Of a stretch of DNA of 64,000 nucleotides, positions 28,223 through 37,251 are shown piece after piece. The stretch's first letter is position 1; each line of letters starts with the position of its first letter. The position numbers and the translations under genes were made by a program. The notes below the pieces were generated by a model. It did no database searches. It saw only the letters and a program-made list of their open reading frames with translations, and was not told the DNA's origin. Source of the stretch: RGIG9608 sp045612365 (GTDB taxonomy: Bacteria > Bacteroidota > Bacteroidia > Bacteroidales > Paludibacteraceae); NCBI GenBank assembly GCA_045612365.1, contig JAZKYY010000011.1, positions 124,001 through 188,000 of the forward strand, in the 5' to 3' direction.

Positions 28223-28933
28223 ATGAAGCCTAAACAAGAGGACATTTCGGAGATACTTAGTTTGTTGGAAAAGGATTGGGATTTACTAACTTTTTTGACA
28301 GAAGAACAATCTCAGTACCTCAAAGAAAATATATCAATACTTCATTTTCAGAAGAATCAGATAATTTACGATGAAGGTGAATTGCCGACTCAGTTGATGT
28401 GTTTGGTTGGCGGAAAAGTGCATGTTTTTAGGAAAACATGCGCAGGGAAAATGCAGATAGTGAGAATGATAAAGCCCATAGAGATGTTTGCTTATCGGGC
28501 TTTTTTTGCAGAAGAAAAGTATCTCACAAGTGCATTGGCAAGCAGTGATTCTCTTGTTTGTGCTATTCCTCGTCAGATTATTGTTGATTTAGTTCGGCAA
28601 AATAATAATTTGGCAATGTATTTTATAAAATTATTGGCGGTTGATCTTGGGCAATCGGATGTTCGGTCGGTTAATTTGTCTCAGAAACATTTAAGAGGGC
28701 GCCTGGCAGAAGCATTGATATCATTAAAAGACCATTATGGTTACGAGAATGATTCTTCGGTGTTGAATATATCTCTAACGCGTAAAGATTTAGCTAGTTT
28801 TTCGAACATGACAACTTCCAATGCTATACGTAGTTTGTCTCAATTTTCGGAAGAGAAAATTATTTCAATTCACAAGCGAAAAATTACAATTCTCGACGAA
28901 AAACTATTGTTTAAGATTTCTCAAATGGGCTAA
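28223..28933 (+). CDS. Crp/Fnr-family transcriptional regulator
   Basis: A 236-residue regulator with a cyclic-nucleotide-binding-like beta-barrel (about residues 25-140, with the QIIYDEGELPTQL and GGKVHVFRKT strands) and a C-terminal winged helix containing LTRKDLASFSNMTTSNAIRS. No Fnr-type cysteine cluster is present at the N-terminus. It starts four bases after the NSS transporter. The ligand is unknown. Confidence 0.88.
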   Translation: MKPKQEDISEILSLLEKDWDLLTFLTEEQSQYLKENISILHFQKNQIIYDEGELPTQLMCLVGGKVHVFRKTCAGKMQIVRMIKPIEMFAYRAFFAEEKYLTSALASSDSLVCAIPRQIIVDLVRQNNNLAMYFIKLLAVDLGQSDVRSVNLSQKHLRGRLAEALISLKDHYGYENDSSVLNISLTRKDLASFSNMTTSNAIRSLSQFSEEKIISIHKRKITILDEKLLFKISQMG

Positions 28934-28977
28934 AAAGTAATCGAAAGGTTTCTTTTTTTGTTTTTGGTATAAATAAA

Positions 28978-29003
28978 AAAGCACTCACGTTTGTGAGTGC
29001 TTT
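28978..29003. terminator. Terminator hairpin between crp-like gene and tRNA-Val
   Basis: AAAGCACTCAC and GTGAGTGCTTT form an eleven-pair stem with a four-base loop. A-rich sequence on the left becomes a U-tract for the minus-strand tRNA transcript; it can also end the plus-strand transporter operon. Confidence 0.75.
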
Positions 29004-29004
29004 G

Positions 29005-29079
29005 TGGGCGTTGACGGATTCGAACCGCCGACCCTCTGCTTGTAAGGCAGATGCTCTAAACCAGCTGAGCTAAACGCCC
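29005..29079 (-). tRNA. tRNA-Val (anticodon UAC)
   Basis: On the minus strand the acceptor arm GGGCGTT pairs with AACGCCC, the D-arm contains GCTCAGCTGGTTTAGAGC, and the anticodon stem TCTGC/GCAGA holds the loop CTTACAA with anticodon TAC (UAC). The T-arm is GGCGG-TTCGAAT-CCGTC. The discriminator is A and CCA is not encoded. A TACTTTTG promoter element lies 20 bases upstream and a hairpin terminator directly downstream. Confidence 0.97.
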
Positions 29080-29099
29080 TTTAATCCTTAAAAGCGATG

Positions 29100-29107
29100 C
29101 AAAAGTA
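29100..29107 (-). promoter_or_regulatory. -7 element of the tRNA-Val promoter
   Basis: Reads TACTTTTG on the minus strand, a perfect TAnnTTTG match about 20 bases before the tRNA 5' end. Confidence 0.65.
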
Positions 29108-29148
29108 AAGCATTTCTTTTTATTGTGCAACTTTTTTTGTTGTTTTTT

Positions 29149-30369
29149 TTAAATTATTTCAGCAACAACAAAATTACTTCCCCCAACAAAAATCAAATCA
29201 TCTAACGAAGCATCTTTTCTAGCTTTATCAAGTGCTTGTTTTACAGAAGAAAAAGTCTCTCCTTTAAGGTTGTATTTCCTTGCTTCTTGTAGCAATTCAA
29301 TTTCCGACAAGGCTCTTGGGATTTGCGCTTTTGTAAAATAATAAATCGCATTTTGAGGCAAAAGTGCTAAAACTGAAGAGATATCTTTGTCGTTCACCAT
29401 TCCAAAAACTATTCGCAACTTTTCAAATTTTTCTTTGCTAAGTTGCTTTACAACTTCCGATATTCCTGCTTCATTATGCCCCGTATCGCAAACTACTCTT
29501 GGAAGAGAAGACATTTCTTGCCAACGGCCTTGTAGCCCCGTTCTTTCTATTACTTGCAAAAAACCATTTCTAAGATCGGAATCGGTAAGATTAAAACCCA
29601 ATTGCAACAAAAGAGTAAATGCTATCATTACCGTATGTTTATTTTTTTCTTGATAAACGCCTTTTAGCTCACAAGGAAAATCCAAACCCTCATAATCTTG
29701 GGCAAAACAAATTGGCGCATTATTTTCTTTTGCTTTCTCTATAAATATGTTTTTTATATTCTCGTCTTGACACTCTCCGATTAAAATTGGAGTATTTTTC
29801 TTTATAATTCCAGACTTTTCGGTTGCAATCTTCTCTAAAGTATCGCCTAAAATACTTACATGGTCGAAACTAACGTTTGTTATAATCGAAAGTTCAGGTT
29901 GAATGATGTTCGTACAATCCAACCTGCCTCCTAGTCCAGTCTCTATAATTGCAACATCAACATTTCCCTCCGAAAAATAGAGAAACGCCAGCGCAGTTGT
30001 CAGTTCAAAGAAAGACAACTGTCGTTGTTCTATCATTTCTTTGTTTTGAGAAACAAAATCTACAACTCGTTGTTCCGAGATCATTGTGCCATTTATTCGG
30101 ATTCGTTCTCTAAAGTCCTTCAAATGAGGAGAAGTGTAAAGTCCTACTTTGTAGCCTGCACATTGTAAAATAGAGGCCAATAAATGCGAGGTAGAGCCTT
30201 TCCCGTTAGTCCCAGCAACGTGGATGGTTTTATAATTTCTATGAGGATGCTTAAAGTATTCGTCTAAGAAAAAAGTATTTTCCAATCCCTCTTTATAGGC
30301 AGAAGAACCTTTATGCTGAAACATTGGAGTTTGAGCATAAAGATATTGTAAAGTCTCTGAGTAAGTCAT
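29149..30369 (-). CDS. folC: FolC, folylpolyglutamate/dihydrofolate synthase
   Basis: A 406-residue cytoplasmic Mur-ligase-like enzyme that adds glutamate to dihydropteroate and folates. The ATP loop is GTNGKGSTS near residues 52-60 and the folate-binding GLGGRLDCTN block is present. The C-terminal DTGHNEAGI segment is typical. It follows mtnN by 13 bases on the same strand and probably shares its transcript. Confidence 0.93.
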   Translation of the reverse strand: MTYSETLQYLYAQTPMFQHKGSSAYKEGLENTFFLDEYFKHPHRNYKTIHVAGTNGKGSTSHLLASILQCAGYKVGLYTSPHLKDFRERIRINGTMISEQRVVDFVSQNKEMIEQRQLSFFELTTALAFLYFSEGNVDVAIIETGLGGRLDCTNIIQPELSIITNVSFDHVSILGDTLEKIATEKSGIIKKNTPILIGECQDENIKNIFIEKAKENNAPICFAQDYEGLDFPCELKGVYQEKNKHTVMIAFTLLLQLGFNLTDSDLRNGFLQVIERTGLQGRWQEMSSLPRVVCDTGHNEAGISEVVKQLSKEKFEKLRIVFGMVNDKDISSVLALLPQNAIYYFTKAQIPRALSEIELLQEARKYNLKGETFSSVKQALDKARKDASLDDLIFVGGSNFVVAEII

Positions 30370-30382
30370 AAATCACCAATGT

Positions 30383-31138
30383 CTAAGCCAAAAGCAAAAC
30401 ATATTCCTTTAAGATAAAGAATCCATATTGCGCTGCAAGATTCTCTTTGAAATAATTAAATTCTTCCACATCCATATTTGGATTCTCATTTGCAACATCA
30501 GATATTGTTCGAATTACTGCAAATGGAACATTAAAATCAAAACAAACCTGAGCAACAGCAGCTCCTTCCATTTCAACACACAACACCGAAGGTAAATTTC
30601 TATTAATATTTGCTTTTCGTTGCGAACCAGAAACAAACAAATCGCCACTCGCTATATCGCCCAAATACATTTTTGGACTTTTTATTTGATGAGAAATAAG
30701 TGTTTGACGGAACTCCTTTTCTTTTTTCAAAAAATTATGTACGGCATTACTTGCTAATTCTATTTCACTATCCAATGAAGCTATTGAAGTCAATCCAGAA
30801 AGTGGTATTTCATATCTGCGCAAAAAAGGACGAGCGTCCATATCGTGCTGAAAAAAACGTTGCCCAACCACAATATCGCCTACGTTCAAATCAGGAACAA
30901 TTGCTCCTGCAATGCCGGTAAACACAATTTTATCAACACCGAATTGTGTAATCAAAGTTGTTGCAGTAATTGCAGCAGCTACTTTCCCCCAACGAGAAAA
31001 AACCACCACAACGTATACGCCCAAAAACTGACCTTCGTAAAAAATACGATTACAACTTTCTGTTATTTTCTTTTCTGTCATTTGCGCAACTATGCCGTCA
31101 ATTTCTTCTGACATAGCTCCCATAATTCCAATTTTCAT
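30383..31138 (-). CDS. mtnN: MtnN, MTA/SAH nucleosidase
   Basis: A 251-residue enzyme that cleaves 5'-methylthioadenosine and S-adenosylhomocysteine, recycling methionine and purine. Motifs include IGIMGAMSEEI at the N-terminus, VFTGIAGAI, the active-site CVEMEGAAVAQV with its glutamate, and RTISDVAN with the catalytic Asp. Slightly longer than the 232-residue E. coli enzyme. It precedes folC on the same strand. Confidence 0.93.
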   Translation of the reverse strand: MKIGIMGAMSEEIDGIVAQMTEKKITESCNRIFYEGQFLGVYVVVVFSRWGKVAAAITATTLITQFGVDKIVFTGIAGAIVPDLNVGDIVVGQRFFQHDMDARPFLRRYEIPLSGLTSIASLDSEIELASNAVHNFLKKEKEFRQTLISHQIKSPKMYLGDIASGDLFVSGSQRKANINRNLPSVLCVEMEGAAVAQVCFDFNVPFAVIRTISDVANENPNMDVEEFNYFKENLAAQYGFFILKEYVLLLA

Positions 31139-31190
31139 AGATTAAAATTTATTCTTCTTTTACTTCCAATTTCTCAGAACGTTTCTTTCT

Positions 31191-32258
31191 TCACGTTTTT
31201 ACATCACCGAACATTTTCTGCCCAATATTTAAATTCAGAGTAATAAGTTGTTGCCATCCCCAGGATTTCCCTTCAAAATGATGTACTGAACGAATCTTCA
31301 CATCAAGCCAACTGCGTTTTAATGGATGCCAATATACTTCCAGACGATTATAAATTTTATGATTGGTGCGATAAAAATCTTCATTCCAATACAAACCTGG
31401 GCCATACTTTTCAAAATATGGCATCAAATTTTTACCGTAATAAAAAGCATCATAAATTCCCACTCCCCACTTTTCTATTCCAAAATCAATTTGCATCCCT
31501 TGGGGATAAATAGGCTTTTCTGCATTGCGTCTATCAAACTGATATGCTAACAAATAAGCTGCTTTTATGTACAATGTATCAAGAGGGACTAAAGATGTTA
31601 CATCTAAACCCAAATATGGACTAACCAAAATATTATCTACAACTCCCTTTTGTTGCTCACTTCCCGCGAAATGATACATAGAGAAATTATATCCTAAATT
31701 GAACCATTTATAAAATAAGTGTCCGGCAGAAAATATCAAAAACTTTTCTCGATATTCTTTTGAATACATGCTATTCCAGTCAATACCAATTTCTACACTT
31801 CCACCTCCATCCTTTATTGTTTCATTATCAGAATATTGCAATAAAAGTCCTTCCATGTTTGCATCGTAAAAACGAATAGAATCACTCAAAAAGGCATTTG
31901 AATAATGTCCTATCATTTTGCGACGAGGAAGAATTCCTGCATAAGCATTGAATTTTTCAGAATTATAAGCGTAGTAAACCGTTAGTTCTGGAAGTACATT
32001 AAACTTTTTTGCACCAAAATCAAAAATAGCATCTCCTCCAAACATCAAAGAGTGTGTTCCTTTTTTAGGATCGTCCCAGCCAATACCTATTTCAGGCGCC
32101 AATCGAGTCCCAAAAAATGTTTTAGGTTTTGCCAAATCACTCTTATATTCTCTATTGTCAAACTGAAATGCAAAATCTATATCCCAAAGGAATTTTTGAG
32201 TAAAACCAATAGAGAAAAAACAAAAAGAAAGGATAAAGAAAAGAATTGTTCGTTTCAT
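31191..32258 (-). CDS. Exported beta-rich protein, probable outer-membrane barrel
   Basis: A 355-residue protein with signal peptide MKRTILFFILSFCFFSIGFTQ. The rest is rich in aromatic and alternating beta-strand patterns with no motif I recognise. The ATG at 32258 is chosen over an upstream TTG at 32333 because a TACTTTTG promoter element at 32280-32287 lies between them. It ends 52 bases before mtnN on the same strand. A surface or outer-membrane location is inferred. Confidence 0.7.
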   Translation of the reverse strand: MKRTILFFILSFCFFSIGFTQKFLWDIDFAFQFDNREYKSDLAKPKTFFGTRLAPEIGIGWDDPKKGTHSLMFGGDAIFDFGAKKFNVLPELTVYYAYNSEKFNAYAGILPRRKMIGHYSNAFLSDSIRFYDANMEGLLLQYSDNETIKDGGGSVEIGIDWNSMYSKEYREKFLIFSAGHLFYKWFNLGYNFSMYHFAGSEQQKGVVDNILVSPYLGLDVTSLVPLDTLYIKAAYLLAYQFDRRNAEKPIYPQGMQIDFGIEKWGVGIYDAFYYGKNLMPYFEKYGPGLYWNEDFYRTNHKIYNRLEVYWHPLKRSWLDVKIRSVHHFEGKSWGWQQLITLNLNIGQKMFGDVKT

Positions 32259-32279
32259 CTTTTTTTGTTTAAGAGTGAG

Positions 32280-32287
32280 CAAAAGTA
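32280..32287 (-). promoter_or_regulatory. -7 element upstream of the 355-residue exported protein
   Basis: Minus-strand TACTTTTG, perfect TAnnTTTG match, giving a leader of about 15 bases to the ATG at 32258. Confidence 0.6.
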
Positions 32288-32407
32288 AGAAAAAAATGAA
32301 TGAATAGGCAGAATTTTCTAGGCTTTTATACATGACTAGAATCCTAAAAAAGAAAAAAGAGAACTATTTTTATAGTTTCTTGTTTTTCTAAAGGAGAAAA
32401 ATATTTG

Positions 32408-32415
32408 TAACTTTG
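32408..32415 (+). promoter_or_regulatory. -7 element of the ilvC promoter
   Basis: TAACTTTG matches TAnnTTTG. The leader to the ilvC ATG is about 30 bases, too short for an attenuator. Confidence 0.6.
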
Positions 32416-32451
32416 CGGACTTTATTTTTTACAAAAAAAACGAATTGAATT

Positions 32452-33498
32452 ATGGCTCAGATGAATTTTGGCGGTGTTATTGAAAATGTAGTAACTCGCG
32501 AAGAATTTCCATTGGAAAAAGCACGTGAAGTGTTGAAAAATGAAACTATTGCTGTTATTGGATATGGAGTTCAAGGCCCTGGACAATCATTAAATCTACG
32601 CGACAATGGTTTTAATGTTATTGTAGGACAGCGCAAAGGCGGAAAAACTTGGGAAAAAGCAGTTGCTGATGGTTGGGTTCCTGGTGAAACTTTATTTGAA
32701 ATAGAAGAAGCTTGTCAAAAAGCAACTATTATTCAATATCTTCTTTCTGATGCAGCACAAATAGAAGTTTGGCCACGTATCAAACCTTATTTGACTGCAG
32801 GAAAGGCTTTGTATTTCTCTCACGGTTTTGGTATTACTTATAAGGAACGTACAGGAATTATTCCTCCTGAAGATATAGACGTAATTTTGGTTGCTCCAAA
32901 AGGATCTGGAACGTCTCTTCGTAGAATGTTTTTGCAAGGTAGAGGTTTGAACTCTTCTTATGCTATCTTCCAAGATGCAACAGGAAAAGCATTTGAACGC
33001 ACAGTTGCTTTGGGTATTGGTGTAGGTTCTGGCTATTTGTTCGAAACTACATTCAAAAAAGAAGTTTATTCTGATTTGACAGGTGAGCGTGGTACTTTGA
33101 TGGGTGCTATTCAAGGTTTGCTTTTGGCTCAATATGAAGTTTTGCGTGAAAATGGTCACGAACCTTCAGAAGCATTTAATGAAACAGTTGAAGAATTGAC
33201 ACAATCTTTGATGCCATTGTTTGCAGAAAACGGAATGGACTGGATGTATGCTAACTGCTCTACTACTGCACAACGTGGAGCTCTTGACTGGATGGGACCT
33301 TTCCACGATGCTACAAAACCTGTATTTGAAAAGTTGTACGCAGAAGTAAAATGTGGAAACGAGGCTCAACGTTCTATTGACACAAATTCGAAACCTGATT
33401 ATCGCGAAGGACTTGAAAAAGAACTCAAAGAGCTTCGTGAAAGCGAGATGTGGCAAGCAGGAGCTGTTGTTCGCAAGTTGCGTCCTGAAAACAACTAA
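32452..33498 (+). CDS. ilvC: IlvC, ketol-acid reductoisomerase
   Basis: A 348-residue enzyme of valine, leucine and isoleucine synthesis that isomerises and reduces acetolactate with NADPH. The dinucleotide loop is GYGVQGPGQ near 38-46 and the knotted helical domain contains DLTGERGTLMGA. The central APKGSGTSLRRMF block is the form seen in Bacteroidetes. It stands alone: no ilvB, ilvN or ilvD is adjacent. A strong terminator follows. Confidence 0.95.
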   Translation: MAQMNFGGVIENVVTREEFPLEKAREVLKNETIAVIGYGVQGPGQSLNLRDNGFNVIVGQRKGGKTWEKAVADGWVPGETLFEIEEACQKATIIQYLLSDAAQIEVWPRIKPYLTAGKALYFSHGFGITYKERTGIIPPEDIDVILVAPKGSGTSLRRMFLQGRGLNSSYAIFQDATGKAFERTVALGIGVGSGYLFETTFKKEVYSDLTGERGTLMGAIQGLLLAQYEVLRENGHEPSEAFNETVEELTQSLMPLFAENGMDWMYANCSTTAQRGALDWMGPFHDATKPVFEKLYAEVKCGNEAQRSIDTNSKPDYREGLEKELKELRESEMWQAGAVVRKLRPENN

Positions 33499-33525
33499 AA
33501 TAATATTTGTTTAGTTTTAAAATTT

Positions 33526-33567
33526 GGTTCAAGAAAACTTTAACTAGTCTCTTCTTGAACCTTTTTT
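33526..33567 (+). terminator. ilvC intrinsic terminator
   Basis: GGTTCAAGAA (33526-33535) pairs perfectly with TTCTTGAACC (33552-33561), followed by six T residues. Confidence 0.85.
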
Positions 33568-33584
33568 ATTAATTCTCAAAAAAA

Positions 33585-35036
33585 ATGAAGAAATATATTT
33601 TATTGCCGTTTTTACCTCTTCTCTTTTTTTGTTTTAGCGCTTTTGCAGAAGAAACAGTTTCTCTACAAAACGACTCAATAAAACTAGTTAGTGATACAAT
33701 TCCTGCAAAGAAAATCAAGAAAGGCTGGACATTTGGGGCATTGCCTAGTGTTGCTTTCGATGCCGATTTAGGTTTTCAAGGAGGTATTTTAGGAAATGTT
33801 TATTATTATGGCGATGGAAGCATTTATCCTGAATACATTCATAACTTTTATGTAGAAGCTGCTTACACAACAAAACATTGTGGAATTTTTCGTTTCTTCT
33901 ACGATTCTAAGTTTCTTATCCCTAATCATCGTTTAACAATTGATGCGTCTTATCTTCCCGATGCAATGTGTGATTTTTATGGTTTCAATGGTTATCAAAG
34001 CATTTACAATCAAAGTTGGCACAAGTGGAAAAAAGATCCGGCAAAAATGGATACAGAGGCATATAAATCAAGAGCTTTTTATAAATACAAACGTGATTTA
34101 ATTCGTGTAGCGGGCGACCTTGAAGGTAATATTTCAGGACACTGGAAGTGGAATGTTGGCGTTGGAGTTTTGGGATATTTGCTTGATGAGGTTAATATTG
34201 AAATGCTCAATAAAGGCAAAAAAGATGAAAGCAAAAAACTGCCAGACATTGATGGATTGTATCAAAAATATATTAATTGGGGATTGATTGGCGAAAATGA
34301 ACAAAACGGAGGTTGGCATCCCTACGTGCATGCAGGTTTTACCTACGATAGTCGTGACAAACGAGCAAATCCTTCTCGTGGAATTTACACCGATGTGTTT
34401 TTGAGTTATTCTGCAGCATTCAATTCCAAGACGTTTGGCAATCAAGCAGAATACAATAATCTACGTTTCAATTTCAACTTCCGTCACTATGTACCTATTT
34501 ATAAAGACCGAGTAACTTTTGCTTATCGCATAGGAACACAAAATCTTTTGGCCGGAAAATCGCCATTCTACGCAAATACTTATCTGCAAACATTGTTCCT
34601 TCAACGTGTTCTTTACGAAGGACTTGGAGGAGGAAACTCATTACGTGGTATAATGCGAAATAGAATCAATGCCGACGGATATTTGTTTGCGAACATCGAG
34701 TTCAGAGCAAAAATTTGCCACTTTGATATTGGCAAACAACATTTCTACATCGGCGTGAATCCATTTTTCGATTTTGGTATGATTACTCAGGGAATTGACC
34801 TTGGAGACGTAGAAGAATTGAAATCGAAAATTGTTGCTAGTGGAGATGACCCCAAGGATTATTTCAACTTTGACCAGAAAGCGCTGTACCGTCCACACAT
34901 GTCGGCTGGATTGGGGTTAAAAATTGCAATGAACGAAAATTTCATTCTTTCGGTTGATTGGGCTGCAGCTCTAGATAAAGATAAACAAGATGGAAAACTT
35001 AGCAATTTCTACATCAAGATGGGATATTTGTTCTAA
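33585..35036 (+). CDS. Omp85/BamA-like outer-membrane barrel without POTRA domains
   Basis: A 483-residue exported protein with signal peptide KKYILLPFLPLLFFCFSAFA. The C-terminal half resembles the bacterial surface antigen (Omp85) barrel: FTYDSRDKRANPSRGIYTDV is a typical hairpin and GGGNSLRGIMRNRIN resembles the conserved loop 6 VRGF/Y motif. The N-terminus is too short for POTRA domains. No typical promoter was found after the ilvC terminator. Function is unknown; lipid or protein translocation is possible by analogy. Confidence 0.78.
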   Translation: MKKYILLPFLPLLFFCFSAFAEETVSLQNDSIKLVSDTIPAKKIKKGWTFGALPSVAFDADLGFQGGILGNVYYYGDGSIYPEYIHNFYVEAAYTTKHCGIFRFFYDSKFLIPNHRLTIDASYLPDAMCDFYGFNGYQSIYNQSWHKWKKDPAKMDTEAYKSRAFYKYKRDLIRVAGDLEGNISGHWKWNVGVGVLGYLLDEVNIEMLNKGKKDESKKLPDIDGLYQKYINWGLIGENEQNGGWHPYVHAGFTYDSRDKRANPSRGIYTDVFLSYSAAFNSKTFGNQAEYNNLRFNFNFRHYVPIYKDRVTFAYRIGTQNLLAGKSPFYANTYLQTLFLQRVLYEGLGGGNSLRGIMRNRINADGYLFANIEFRAKICHFDIGKQHFYIGVNPFFDFGMITQGIDLGDVEELKSKIVASGDDPKDYFNFDQKALYRPHMSAGLGLKIAMNENFILSVDWAAALDKDKQDGKLSNFYIKMGYLF

Positions 35037-35045
35037 ATAAGAACT

Positions 35046-35080
35046 AACGAAAAAGGGAAGCTCCCTTTTTCGTTTCTGTT
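35046..35080 (+). terminator. Intrinsic terminator after the Omp85-like gene
   Basis: Thirteen bases at 35046-35058 pair perfectly with 35062-35074 around a three-base loop; the right arm and the following bases are T-rich. It lies between convergent genes and may act on both strands. Confidence 0.75.
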
Positions 35081-35146
35081 TTTATTAAGTTTATTTTTCA
35101 ACTTAAGCAGAATATTTATTCTTTTGTAATAAGAACGCTCATTTTT

Positions 35147-35722
35147 CTACTTAATTTTGCTAAAGCAATGTCTGCAAATAGGTTCGTATTCTCCTTTTTC
35201 GCCTAACAAAACTTGTTTTTCTTGATCTACAAGTCGATGAGAAACGTAAGCAGGTTCGCCACAACGCACACAAATGGCATGAACCTTTGTAACATCGTCT
35301 GCAATTGCCATCAAGGCTGGCATTGGACCAAAAGGATTCCCTCTAAAATCCATATCCAAACCTGCCACAATCACTCTAAATCCCTGATTTGCCAGCGAGT
35401 TACAAACTTCCACAATTCCTTCGTCAAAAAACTGAGCTTCATCTATTCCTATTACATCTACCTCACCCGTCATCAACAATATGTTTTGCGAACTATCTAC
35501 TGGAGTTGAAGATATTGCGTTTTGGTCATGAGAAACTACCTCATTTTCCGAATAACGAGTATCAATGGTTGGCTTAAAAATTTCCACGCGTTGTTTAGCT
35601 ATTTTTGCACGTTTCAACCGACGAATAAGTTCTTCTGTTTTTCCTGAAAACATTGACCCGCAAATTACCTCAATGCTTCCTCTTTTTTCTGCCGAATGAA
35701 TTTTGGATTCGAAAAAGTTCAT
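35147..35722 (-). CDS. tdk: Thymidine kinase
   Basis: A 191-residue type II thymidine kinase of the salvage pathway. P-loop GSMFSGKT at 22-29, DEAQFF as the DxxQ box, and zinc ligands CVRC near the lid and CRHC at the C-terminus are all present. It is monocistronic and divergent from the rsmI operon, with abutting promoter elements in between. Confidence 0.95.
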   Translation of the reverse strand: MNFFESKIHSAEKRGSIEVICGSMFSGKTEELIRRLKRAKIAKQRVEIFKPTIDTRYSENEVVSHDQNAISSTPVDSSQNILLMTGEVDVIGIDEAQFFDEGIVEVCNSLANQGFRVIVAGLDMDFRGNPFGPMPALMAIADDVTKVHAICVRCGEPAYVSHRLVDQEKQVLLGEKGEYEPICRHCFSKIK

Positions 35723-35768
35723 CGTTTTTTTTGATTTATAAAAAGTAAAAAATAAATGTTCTTTTTGC

Positions 35769-35784
35769 TATTTTTGCAAAAGTA
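35769..35784. promoter_or_regulatory. Back-to-back divergent -7 elements
   Basis: TATTTTTG on the plus strand (35769-35776) directly abuts TACTTTTG on the minus strand (35777-35784). Each predicted start site falls within or beside the other's -7 element, so the tdk and rsmI-operon promoters should be mutually exclusive in occupancy. Confidence 0.6.
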
Positions 35785-35820
35785 GTAAAAATGAAATCAA
35801 AACTATAAATCCAAATTATA

Positions 35821-36561
35821 ATGAACAAAGAATTATTGATTACTCTAATCAAAAAAGATGTCAGCGAACTTGGAATTGTTCTTGAAGGTTTGCTAGAAAA
35901 CAATAATTTACCTAAGTCTATTCTTAAACTTTCTATAGACAAAGCAGAAAACATTGCTCTTTGCCTCAAACAACTATTAGATGACGATAATCAAATCATT
36001 CAAAACCAACAATCTATAAAAGAAGTTATTTCTCAAACAGCGGAAAATAGTTCGAAGAAAGAGGTCGAAGTTGAGGAAGTGGTTGAAATAGAGTTAGAAG
36101 CAAAACAAGAAGAAATAGTTGTAGAAGAAAAAACAGAAGAGGTTTCTATTACTCAAGATGTGGAAACAGAAGAAGTTGCAATAGAAGAAAATCAGCCAAT
36201 AACTATTGATACAGAAAAAACTGCAGAAGAAACAAAAGTGCTTACCGTAGCTGAATCTGTGCAGATTGACGTTTCGCTCAACGAAAAGTTACAAAAAGAA
36301 GATACGACACTCGGGAACATCATCTCTTCTCAAAAAATTGAAGATTTGAAACAAGCTATAAGCATTGGCGATAGATTCCGTTTTCAGCGTGAACTTTTTG
36401 GTGGAAATGGAGAACTGATGAACAAAACTATTGCTGACCTAAACAATGCTTCATCTCTTGAAAAAGCATTGAGTTACGTTGCCGAAAATTTTAAGTGGAA
36501 CAGCGAAGACGAGAACGTAAAAGACTTTTTGAATCTTTTGGAACGCAAATTTATCGATTAA
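35821..36561 (+). CDS. Conserved hypothetical with acidic linker
   Basis: A 246-residue cytoplasmic protein in two conserved parts. Residues 1-55 look like a helical N-terminal domain; residues about 60-140 are an acidic Glu/Val-rich low-complexity linker; residues about 160-246 form a helical C-terminal domain with the segment AISIGDRFRFQRELFGG. I recall similar C-terminal blocks in uncharacterised Bacteroidetes proteins, but this is unchecked. It starts the rsmI-pnuC-sufCD transcript. Function unknown. Confidence 0.7.
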   Translation: MNKELLITLIKKDVSELGIVLEGLLENNNLPKSILKLSIDKAENIALCLKQLLDDDNQIIQNQQSIKEVISQTAENSSKKEVEVEEVVEIELEAKQEEIVVEEKTEEVSITQDVETEEVAIEENQPITIDTEKTAEETKVLTVAESVQIDVSLNEKLQKEDTTLGNIISSQKIEDLKQAISIGDRFRFQRELFGGNGELMNKTIADLNNASSLEKALSYVAENFKWNSEDENVKDFLNLLERKFID

Positions 36562-36568
36562 GAAAAAA

Positions 36569-37246
36569 ATGGGAAAACTCTACCTCATTCCTACTCCTAT
36601 TGGTAATCTAGAAGACATCACATTCCGTGCTTTGCGTTTACTCAAAGAAGTTGATGTTGTACTAGCGGAAGATACGCGAACTACTGGTTTCTTGATGAAA
36701 CATTTTGAGATAAAAACACCTATGATTTCGCATCATAAGTTTAACGAACATAAAACTTTAGAAAAAGTTGTTGATCGAATTCTAAACGGAGAAACTATGG
36801 CTTTGGTTTCCGATGCTGGAACTCCTGCAATTTCCGATCCGGGTTTTTTACTAGTTCGTGCTTGTGCCGCTCAAGGTATTGAGGTTGAAACCCTGCCAGG
36901 AGCAACTGCTTTTGTGCCTGCGCTTGTCAATTCTGGACTTCCTTGCGATAGATTTTGTTTCGAAGGTTTTTTGCCTCAAAAAAAAGGACGACAAACAAAA
37001 CTATTGCAACTCTCCACCGAGCAACGTACAATGATTTTCTACGAATCTCCTTTCAGGTTAGCAAAAACTTTGCAACAATTTGCCGAAGCATTTGGAGGAG
37101 AACGTAGAGCCTCTGTTTCGCGAGAAATATCTAAACTACACGAGGAAACACAGCGAGGAACACTTAACGAACTTCATGCACACTACTGCGAACATGAGCC
37201 CAAAGGCGAAATTGTAATTGTGGTAGAAGGTGCTTCCGAAAAATAA
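36569..37246 (+). CDS. rsmI: RsmI, 16S rRNA C1402 2'-O-methyltransferase
   Basis: A 225-residue tetrapyrrole-methylase-fold enzyme that 2'-O-methylates cytidine 1402 of 16S rRNA, the same base RsmH acts on. LYLIPTPIGNLEDIT opens the protein, followed by EDTRTT, SDAGTPAISDPG and LPGATAFVPAL, all family hallmarks. Somewhat short at the C-terminus compared with the 286-residue E. coli protein, as in other Bacteroidetes. Confidence 0.93.
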   Translation: MGKLYLIPTPIGNLEDITFRALRLLKEVDVVLAEDTRTTGFLMKHFEIKTPMISHHKFNEHKTLEKVVDRILNGETMALVSDAGTPAISDPGFLLVRACAAQGIEVETLPGATAFVPALVNSGLPCDRFCFEGFLPQKKGRQTKLLQLSTEQRTMIFYESPFRLAKTLQQFAEAFGGERRASVSREISKLHEETQRGTLNELHAHYCEHEPKGEIVIVVEGASEK

Positions 37247-37251
37247 AAAGA

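Noticed and set aside
32332..32391. Short frame MTRILKKKKENYFYSFLFF before ilvC, considered as an attenuation leader
   Set aside because: It lies upstream of the ilvC -7 element, is not rich in Ile, Leu or Val, and has no competing hairpins after it.
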